A DNA stretch of 55,003 bases, from the NCBI GenBank assembly GCA_024694675.1, contig JAILJO010000058.1, forward strand, positions 1-55,003, in the 5' to 3' direction. Every line of letters starts with the position of its first letter. Within the stretch, counting starts at the first letter, position 1. The translations under genes were made by a program, and so were the position numbers. Origin of the DNA: Bacteroidales bacterium. GTDB taxonomy: Bacteria; Bacteroidota; Bacteroidia; Bacteroidales; UBA932. The notes under the pieces are model-generated. The model saw only the letters and a program-made list of their open reading frames with translations. It was not told the DNA's origin and made no database searches. Of this stretch, positions 48,177 to 55,003 are shown one piece after another.

Positions 48177-48788
48177 ATGCACAAAATCTACTTCGAGAAC
48201 CGCTGCATCATTATCTGCCCTCCGGAGGACGAATCCCTCTCTGACGCCAACTCCGTGGAATTCCACGTGGGAGAGGTTCTGGACATCCATGACCTTGTCC
48301 GCATGTTCGAGGTCCAGGATACCCTGTCAAAGATTTACATCCCCTCTGACGATGTTGAGAAGACCTACCGCAGGGTGTGTGCAGAGTTCAAGGAAGTGAC
48401 CGCCGCCGGCGGGCTTGTCTCCAACCGCCGCGGAGACTATCTCCTGATCTCCAGAAACGGCCTCTGGGACCTCCCAAAAGGCCATCAGGAAGAAGGCGAA
48501 GACATAGAAATCTGTGCAATCCGCGAGGTCCAGGAAGAAACCGGTGTGGACCAGCTTGAGCTCCGCCGCCTCATCTGCATCACGGACCACGTCTACTACC
48601 GCAACGACACCTGGCACCTCAAGCACACCTGGTGGTACGACATGCTCTACACAGACCCCACCAACCTCACCCCCCAGCGCGAAGAAGACATCACCAAAGC
48701 CGCCTGGGTCGCAAAATCCTCCCTCCCCCCGTTCCTAAAGAACACCTATCCCTCAATAGTGGAGGTCTTCCGCGAGGCAAGGATTTAG
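48177..48788 (+). CDS. NUDIX hydrolase
   Basis: GHQEEGEDIEICAIREVQEETGV Nudix box. Confidence 0.92.
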   Translation: MHKIYFENRCIIICPPEDESLSDANSVEFHVGEVLDIHDLVRMFEVQDTLSKIYIPSDDVEKTYRRVCAEFKEVTAAGGLVSNRRGDYLLISRNGLWDLPKGHQEEGEDIEICAIREVQEETGVDQLELRRLICITDHVYYRNDTWHLKHTWWYDMLYTDPTNLTPQREEDITKAAWVAKSSLPPFLKNTYPSIVEVFREARI

Positions 48789-49729
48789 TCTTGATGTTCC
48801 TTCTTGTACAGTTCCCAACTGTTGAAAAGGTTTTGCCAGATGGCGTAGAGGCCGCCGGCGACGGAGGTGATGGGGGTGAGGTAGGAGTAGCCAAGCCAGA
48901 TCATGAGGCCGGTGTTCTTCTGGCCGAGGGCCTGGCCGGGAGTTACGGGGTCGTCCTTACGTAAATGCCTTCCAACAAAGAATTGAAGGAAGCAGGCCAG
49001 CATGGAGACTGCTACCACAAGGACGATGGCCCAGGCTCCAAGGCCGCTCAGGACCAGTGCCCGGGTTGCGAGGATCATGGCCAGGGTGAGGCTCACACCC
49101 CAGATATAGAATGCATTTGGAGCCCATCGCATGAGGGTGCGCTGGAGCTTTTTGGTTGTGTAACGGATAATCCACGCTGCGATGGAAGGGAGCAGAAGAA
49201 GCGGGAAAACCCTCATCGCAATGTGACCCACATAAGCCCAGAACCCCATTTCTGCCGACGGGCACACAAGCGGAATAACCAGCGGGATGAGGAGGGTTGC
49301 GGCTAAGTTTGTCATCACAAGATACGTGACCGTGGTGGCAATGTTGCCGCCAAGACGGTCAGTAATGACCCCGGCGGCGGATGCCGTGGGGCAGATGAGG
49401 CAAAGCATGGCACACTCAAACGGGATTCTAACCAGGCTGCTGCCGGCAAGGGCCACGCCTGCGGCGCAGGCGCCGAAGCCCAGCACCTGGAACGCCAGGG
49501 CTGCCCAGTGCCACCTGACCGGCCTGAGGTCATGCGGTGAGACCTTTACGAACTGGAAGAAAAGCAGGAACGCAATTCCAAGCCGCTGGCCAAATGATGC
49601 AATGGCATGGCACGCGGGGCCGATTGGCTTCAAGGCCGGCGTGAAATGATATATGAGATAGGAACTTATGCCAAGGACAAGCGCCCCCGGAAGCATCCAA
49701 TCCCTTACTGTCTGAGAAATCTTACCCAT
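48785..49729 (-). CDS. BASS-family (bile acid:sodium symporter-like) transporter
   Basis: CLICPTASAAGVITDRLGGNIA; ~9 TM segments. Confidence 0.75.
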   Translation of the reverse strand: MGKISQTVRDWMLPGALVLGISSYLIYHFTPALKPIGPACHAIASFGQRLGIAFLLFFQFVKVSPHDLRPVRWHWAALAFQVLGFGACAAGVALAGSSLVRIPFECAMLCLICPTASAAGVITDRLGGNIATTVTYLVMTNLAATLLIPLVIPLVCPSAEMGFWAYVGHIAMRVFPLLLLPSIAAWIIRYTTKKLQRTLMRWAPNAFYIWGVSLTLAMILATRALVLSGLGAWAIVLVVAVSMLACFLQFFVGRHLRKDDPVTPGQALGQKNTGLMIWLGYSYLTPITSVAGGLYAIWQNLFNSWELYKKEHQD

Positions 49730-49758
49730 ACCGTTTGGCAAATATCCACATTATTGCG

Positions 49759-49766
49759 TAAATTTG
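49759..49766 (+). promoter_or_regulatory. TAAATTTG -7 element for M13 peptidase gene
   Basis: TAnnTTTG motif upstream of ATG at 49804. Confidence 0.5.
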
Positions 49767-49803
49767 CAAGATGCGTCAGGCAATTATCAAACCTTATTAT
49801 AAA

Positions 49804-51810
49804 ATGAAAAAAACAATCGCAATCCTTATGTCACTGCTTACATTTGCAGCTTGCGGCCCCAAGGGCGCTCCCGCCCTTGATCTTACGGACCTTGACACTT
49901 CCGTGAGCCCCAAGGAAGACTTTTACCAGTATTCAACCGGCGGCTGGCAGCAGAAGAACCCGCTCCGCCCTGAATTTTCCCGTTACGGCAGCTTCGATGC
50001 CCTCCGCGAGCAGGCTCAGGAGAACCTGAACGCCCTGTTCGAGAGCATGGCAACCCTTGAGGCAGAACGCGGAACCGTAGACCAGAAGATATCGGACCTC
50101 TATAAGATGGCCCTTGATTCCACAACCCGCAACGCCCTTGGCGCAGAGCCCATCCAGCCTTATATCGCAGAGATTGAAGCCATTCAGACCAAGGACGACC
50201 TTGCAAAACTCCTTGGCAAGATGATGCTGGTCGGCGAAGGCGGCTTCTACGGCGCAGGCGTGGAGGCAGACCTCACCAATTCGGACATGCAGGTCTTATA
50301 CATGGGCCAGGGAGGCCTTGGCATGGGAGACCGTGACTACTACCTCCTTGACAAGAACGCGGAGCTCCGCGAAGGTTACCGCAACTTCCTCACCAAGGTC
50401 CTTGACATGGCCGGCGTGAACAACCCTCAGACTGTCTCTGACATGGATATGGACCTTGAAACCGCAATGGCAAAGGTCGCATGGACCCGTGAGCAGAACC
50501 GCAATATGGCGGCTATCTACAACCCCATGTCCACAGACCAGATTAACAAGCGCTGGCCTGAGCTCCGCTTCGGCCTGGTCTGCAAGGAAGCAGGCGTAGA
50601 GCCTCAGGAAAAGATAATCGTCCAGCAGCCTTCTTACTTCGACGGCCTCAACGCCATCTTCAAGAAGACCCCTGTGGAGGTCCTCAAGGCATACCTCCTG
50701 GCCCAGTTCGTAAGCGGCCAGTGCGGCGCCCTCAGTGACGATTTCTACACCGCCAGCTGGGAGTTCTTCTCCCATCAGATGGCCGGTGCACAGGAGCAGC
50801 AGCCCCGCTGGAAGCGTGCTATGGCAGTTCCTAACGGCATCCTCGGAGAGGCCGTTGGTGAGATGTACGTCTCCCGCTACTTCCCTGAGAGCTCCAAGCA
50901 GAAGATGGTGGCCCTTGTGGAGAACCTCCGCACCGCCCTTGGCCAGCACATCGAAACCCTGGAATGGATGGGTGATGAGACCAAGGCAAAGGCCCAGGAA
51001 AAGCTTGCCGCCTTCACCGTGAAGATTGGTTATCCGGACAAGTGGAAGGACTACAGCACCCTTGACATCGACCCGGAGAGCACCTACTATGAGAACCTCC
51101 GCAATGCCAGTGCCTGGTACGTCCAGGACAACCTTTCCAAGCTTGGAAAGCCCACTGACAAGACCGAATGGGGCATGACTCCTCAGACCGTGAACGCCTA
51201 CTACAACCCCACCACCAACGAGATCTGCTTCCCTGCCGCAATCCTGCAGAAGCCCTTCTTCGATCCCAATGCTGACGATCCGGTGAACTACGGCGGTATC
51301 GGTGTGGTCATCGGCCACGAAATGTCCCACGGCTTTGACGACCAGGGTTCCATGTTCGATGCCAACGGCAACATGGTGAACTGGTGGACCGCAGAGGACA
51401 AGGCCAAGTTCGATGCCCTGGGCGACAAACTCGTAGCCCAGTTCGATGAGGTGGAAATCCTCCCCGGCGTAAAGGCTAACGGCCGATACACCCTTGGAGA
51501 GAACATCGGCGACCACGGCGGTCTTTCCATCGCCTTCACCGCTATGGAGAACGCAGTTGGTGACACCAAGGATCCCATGATCGACGGCTTCACCCGCGCC
51601 CAGCGCTTCTACCTCAGTTACGGCGCCATCTGGGCCCAGAACATCACTGACCAGGAGAAGGAACGCCTCACCAACCTGGACGTCCACTCCCTGGCAGTCA
51701 ACCGCGTAAACGTCTCCGTACGTAACTTCCAGACCTTCTTCGATGCCTGGGACATCCATGAAGGTGACGCAATGTTCCGTCCTGAAGAAGAGCGCGTACA
51801 CATTTGGTAG
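49804..51810 (+). CDS. M13-family (PepO/neprilysin-like) metallopeptidase lipoprotein
   Basis: GVVIGHEMSHGFDDQG (HExxH), NENIGDHGGLSIAF-type motif (GENIGDHGG); lipobox TFAAC. Confidence 0.95.
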   Translation: MKKTIAILMSLLTFAACGPKGAPALDLTDLDTSVSPKEDFYQYSTGGWQQKNPLRPEFSRYGSFDALREQAQENLNALFESMATLEAERGTVDQKISDLYKMALDSTTRNALGAEPIQPYIAEIEAIQTKDDLAKLLGKMMLVGEGGFYGAGVEADLTNSDMQVLYMGQGGLGMGDRDYYLLDKNAELREGYRNFLTKVLDMAGVNNPQTVSDMDMDLETAMAKVAWTREQNRNMAAIYNPMSTDQINKRWPELRFGLVCKEAGVEPQEKIIVQQPSYFDGLNAIFKKTPVEVLKAYLLAQFVSGQCGALSDDFYTASWEFFSHQMAGAQEQQPRWKRAMAVPNGILGEAVGEMYVSRYFPESSKQKMVALVENLRTALGQHIETLEWMGDETKAKAQEKLAAFTVKIGYPDKWKDYSTLDIDPESTYYENLRNASAWYVQDNLSKLGKPTDKTEWGMTPQTVNAYYNPTTNEICFPAAILQKPFFDPNADDPVNYGGIGVVIGHEMSHGFDDQGSMFDANGNMVNWWTAEDKAKFDALGDKLVAQFDEVEILPGVKANGRYTLGENIGDHGGLSIAFTAMENAVGDTKDPMIDGFTRAQRFYLSYGAIWAQNITDQEKERLTNLDVHSLAVNRVNVSVRNFQTFFDAWDIHEGDAMFRPEEERVHIW

Positions 51811-52955
51811 CGGAGCGGTTCATATCGCGTAAGCTTAGATTCAAAGGAAACGTGGCGGCTGTTGCAATAGCCGTCAGTTTCCTTGTGATTATCGTCGCTG
51901 TGGCCGTCAGTTCCGGATTCCGTCATGAGATTCGTGACGGGGTGGCGGCCATGGCCGGCGATATTCGCATAACCCCATACACGTCGGGCGATTCGGAGCC
52001 CGTCTCCATGCCCCTCCACCTCCCGGAAGAGGACGATATCCTTACCATCCCCGGCGTCTCCGGCCTTGAGCCCTCCGTAGTAAGGGCCGGCATTGTCAAA
52101 AGCGGGGAAGTTATTCACGGGGTAATAGTGAAAGGGGTTAATGTCATTTCGAGCGGTGCCGAGAAATCTCTCGCCGTGTCCATTCCGCACAGATTATCGG
52201 AAATCACCGGCCTTGGCGTGGGCGACAAACTCACCACCTACTTCATTGGCGAAAAGGTCCGCGTGCGGCAATTCAACATCGTGGACGTCCACAGGGACAT
52301 CCTGGAGGCCGATGACAACCTCCTTGTCTACGCTTCCCTGTCAGACATGCAGCGCCTCAACGGCTGGAGTGAGGACGAGGTTTCCTGCATAGATGTGCGC
52401 CTCAAAGAAAGCCATAGGGGGAATGCCTCGCAGGAGGCAATCGCCGCAAAGGTGGGCTGGGCTCTGAGGGATGAAAGCCTGTACGTGAGCACATCGGCAA
52501 AGACTTATCCCCAGATATTCGACTGGCTGGGGCTCATTGACCTGAACGTTTCCGTCATCCTTATCCTGATGACGCTGGTGGCCGGTTTCAACATGGTTTC
52601 CGGCCTTCTGATAATGGTGCTGAGGAATATATCCACCATCGGCACCCTCAAAACCATGGGCATGAACGACCGTTCTATAGGCAGGGTCTTCGTGCAAAGC
52701 GGCGCCATAGCGGCCCTGAAGGGCCTTCTCTGGGGAAATGCCCTGGCGCTTCTGTTCTGCCTTGTCCAGGCGCGGACTCACCTCATTCCCCTTGATCCGG
52801 AGAACTACTTCGTCTCCTTCGTCCCCGTCCACGTCTCCATCCCGTCCATACTCGCCGCGGACATCGTCGCCTATCTTGGCATTATTCTCATGCTGTGGCT
52901 CCCCGCCCGGCTCATCGCCCGGGTGGATCCGTCAAAGACCGTCAAGGCTGACTAA
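51804..52955 (+). CDS. ABC transporter permease (LolC/E-like, FtsX domain)
   Basis: RFISRKLRFKG...; FNMVSGLLIMVLRNISTIGTLKTMGMNDRSIGRVFVQSGAIAALKGLLWG. Confidence 0.88.
   Translation: MVAERFISRKLRFKGNVAAVAIAVSFLVIIVAVAVSSGFRHEIRDGVAAMAGDIRITPYTSGDSEPVSMPLHLPEEDDILTIPGVSGLEPSVVRAGIVKSGEVIHGVIVKGVNVISSGAEKSLAVSIPHRLSEITGLGVGDKLTTYFIGEKVRVRQFNIVDVHRDILEADDNLLVYASLSDMQRLNGWSEDEVSCIDVRLKESHRGNASQEAIAAKVGWALRDESLYVSTSAKTYPQIFDWLGLIDLNVSVILILMTLVAGFNMVSGLLIMVLRNISTIGTLKTMGMNDRSIGRVFVQSGAIAALKGLLWGNALALLFCLVQARTHLIPLDPENYFVSFVPVHVSIPSILAADIVAYLGIILMLWLPARLIARVDPSKTVKAD
52142..52171 (+). repeat. Short interspersed repeat in frame within ABC permease gene
   Basis: TGTCATTTCGAGCGGTGCCGAGAAATCTC encoding VISSGAEKSL; related copy in metG. 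Confidence 0.6.
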
Positions 52956-53022
52956 GCTTTAGAGCGCCCTCCTCTGTCACAGTTGCAATAAAGTATTAAA
53001 ATTGTTATAATTGCAATTGGAA

Positions 53023-54645
53023 ATGCCAAAAGGGACGTTCATATGCTTTTTCATTGTTCTGTCGCTCTGCTGTTCGTGTTTCAGGAACAGCAGATTGGAC
53101 GGCATTGAGTCCTATATCCAGGAGCGCCCGGACAGCGCTCTTGTGGCACTACAGAATATGTCGCCATCGTCATTAAAGGGCAGAGCGGAAAGAGCCAGAT
53201 ACGCGCTCCTCTATAGTATTGCGCTGGATAAGAATTACATCGATATCAGTTCTGACTCTACAATTATTCAAGCCGTAAAGTGGTATGAGAAAAGCGGTGA
53301 TAAAAACCGGCTCATGCTATCATACTACTATGCCGGAAGAGTTCAGTATAATGCCGCCAATTATGCCGGAGCTGTTACTTATGCCCAAAAAGCAATGGAC
53401 CTGGCTGTCCCTCTAAATGATGGCTATTATCAAGGACTCTCATGCTGGCTCACGGGTGATGTTTATTACGCTAATCACAACTACCTAAAGGCCCTGGGTT
53501 ATTATGACCTGGCAGAAGAGTCGTTCCGGAAATCCGGAAATGACCGATATGCCATATTCTCCAAGTGCGAATCGGCCAAAATGTTCTTAGCCCTCGGAGA
53601 TTATCACAAATGCGACTCTGTCCTGAACGTTGTCAATTCACTGCTAGACAATGATGATGATGCACTTTTGTCCACTTACCATTCGTTAAAAATCCGTTCT
53701 CTGTCACACCAGGGAAAAGATAAGGAAGCTATCCGTTCTTTTGAATGCTGGAAAGAATTACAGGATAAGGCAGACCCTCTGGCTGTATATGGCGAAACTG
53801 CACTCTCCTTCGCCAGGGAAGGAAACAAGAAGAACGCACTGGAGTGTATGGAGATGGCATATCTACATGCATCGGCAGAACAGATGCCGCTTGTATCTTC
53901 ATACAGTGGCAGCATCCTTTATTTCGACGGGGAATACAAACAGGCCATAGACAGCCTTCAGAAAGGATACGACTACCAGAACAAAGTGGCATATGTCCAG
54001 TTTGCCAACTCTATTGACGATGCTCTTTCGGAATTCTACAAATCCGAATCCGCCATGAAAGAGCAGAAGATGAAAGGCGAGCTCGTTTTGGTGTCAATTA
54101 TTGCGGCCATTCTGATTCTGGCCGCCCTGACATACTATCTGCTTAAGAAAAAGGAATACACCCGGAAACTGAATTCCGCCAAGGCGGACATTGCTTTCAT
54201 CTCCCAGCTAAACAGGGACAGTCTCCAGAACTTCGCCAAATACATGCAAATCCGCCAGAATGTCCTGGACGATGTAATTGCCGGATACAACACGGAGAAA
54301 CAGTCACGGAAATCAGGTGCCGTATATGATATTGTCGACGATAAGATAGCCAGCCTGAAAGGCGGTGGCGAAGGGTTCAAGAAGCTTGTCAAGGATCTGA
54401 ACACCTGCTTCGACGGCATAGTCATAAAGCTTAAAGAGCATTTCCCCGATTTATCAAAACAGGATTACCACATCCTTGTTTATTACTTCGGCGGTTTTTC
54501 TCAGGAAACCGTAAGTACGCTTACCGGCATCCCTGTAGAAAAGCTCTACAACCTCAAACGTTCCTGGGTTGAACGTTTCAACCAAATCCCCTCTCCTGAC
54601 CGGGAACTGCTGCTTGGGCGCATGAATACAAGCAAATACAGGTAG
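53023..54645 (+). CDS. Membrane-anchored TPR-containing regulator (DUF6377-like C-terminus)
   Basis: Lipobox-like CCSC, TPR-like repeats, TM VSIIAAILILAALTYYLLKK, C-terminal YHILVYYFGGFSQETVSTLTGIPVEKLYNLKRSWVERF. Confidence 0.7.
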   Translation: MPKGTFICFFIVLSLCCSCFRNSRLDGIESYIQERPDSALVALQNMSPSSLKGRAERARYALLYSIALDKNYIDISSDSTIIQAVKWYEKSGDKNRLMLSYYYAGRVQYNAANYAGAVTYAQKAMDLAVPLNDGYYQGLSCWLTGDVYYANHNYLKALGYYDLAEESFRKSGNDRYAIFSKCESAKMFLALGDYHKCDSVLNVVNSLLDNDDDALLSTYHSLKIRSLSHQGKDKEAIRSFECWKELQDKADPLAVYGETALSFAREGNKKNALECMEMAYLHASAEQMPLVSSYSGSILYFDGEYKQAIDSLQKGYDYQNKVAYVQFANSIDDALSEFYKSESAMKEQKMKGELVLVSIIAAILILAALTYYLLKKKEYTRKLNSAKADIAFISQLNRDSLQNFAKYMQIRQNVLDDVIAGYNTEKQSRKSGAVYDIVDDKIASLKGGGEGFKKLVKDLNTCFDGIVIKLKEHFPDLSKQDYHILVYYFGGFSQETVSTLTGIPVEKLYNLKRSWVERFNQIPSPDRELLLGRMNTSKYR

Positions 54646-54748
54646 TTTACAAACGGCGCTACGCAGATAATTGTTAATTCGCTGTTATACAGTATGTTAT
54701 GGCACGGCAAAAACAAACGGAAACCCGTTGTTTTATTTACCGGTTCAC

Positions 54749-54756
54749 TATCTTTG
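54749..54756 (+). promoter_or_regulatory. TATCTTTG -7 element with TTG 18 bp upstream
   Basis: TTGTTTTATTTACCGGTTCACTATCTTTG. Confidence 0.6.
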
Positions 54757-54773
54757 CATAAAACGACAAGCCT

Positions 54774-55003
54774 ATGAAAAGAATTATTCCATTGCTTTTG
54801 CTCTGCCTCGCAGCCTGTGACCCCGATCCCGGCCCGTCGAAGCCGGTTATTGTAAATGGCGGCTCACCTGAAGGCGGCAAAACCACCCGCCCCAGGAACA
54901 GATTCATCTCCGGCAACAACGCCGCCACCAGTTCAGTAGTCTCACTTTCCGACATCAACACTGTTCTCCAAAGAGATTGCCCTCCCACCAAGGGTTCCCA
55001 ATC
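54774..55003 (+). CDS. Lipoprotein, truncated by window end
   Basis: MKRIIPLLLLCLAACDPDPGPSKPVIVNGG... Confidence 0.65.
   Translation, partial: MKRIIPLLLLCLAACDPDPGPSKPVIVNGGSPEGGKTTRPRNRFISGNNAATSSVVSLSDINTVLQRDCPPTKGSQ

Noticed and set aside
50296-51801. 501-aa minus-strand ORF antisense to the M13 peptidase
   Set aside because: Shadow ORF created by codon bias of the sense gene; no domain recognised

Overview
The window is a Bacteroidales-type chromosome segment. Evidence for that is the SusC/SusD pair, TAnnTTTG promoter -7 motifs and lipoprotein signals. It is mostly housekeeping genes (glyA, metG, dnaG, recQ, udk, asnS, ExbB/ExbD operon, asparaginase, tatD, nhaC, dprA, queA, rRNA methyltransferase, M13 peptidase). 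Four accessory regions stand out. (1) Near-identical ~155-bp nested-palindromic elements (1553-1707 and 4685-4838) lie in inverted orientation, one of them just 3' of a HUH/Y1 REP-associated transposase gene; this looks like a RAYT/REPIN system. (2) A 611-bp module bounded by 52-bp hairpin direct repeats (19503-19554 and 20114-20165) carries a strongly structured intergenic RNA candidate and a short Abi-like (AbiF/Abi_2) gene that seems to lack the C-terminal HEPN motif. (3) A LacI-controlled, tightly overlapping operon (about 21.0-33.7 kb) contains ribokinase, a GRP-type sugar transporter, SusC/SusD, three tandem lipoprotein ADP-ribosylglycohydrolases and a lipoprotein esterase; it looks like a ribose/ADP-ribose scavenging PUL. 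(4) Two short interspersed repeats lie in frame inside metG and an ABC permease, both translated as VISS..EKSL. Other observations: a split M16 peptidase gene, a BatD-like/C10-peptidase/LRR chimera, face-to-face and near-leaderless promoters, and convergent genes overlapping at their stop codons. No CRISPR array, rRNA or tRNA gene was recognised. All family assignments come from reading the sequence; no database search was run.
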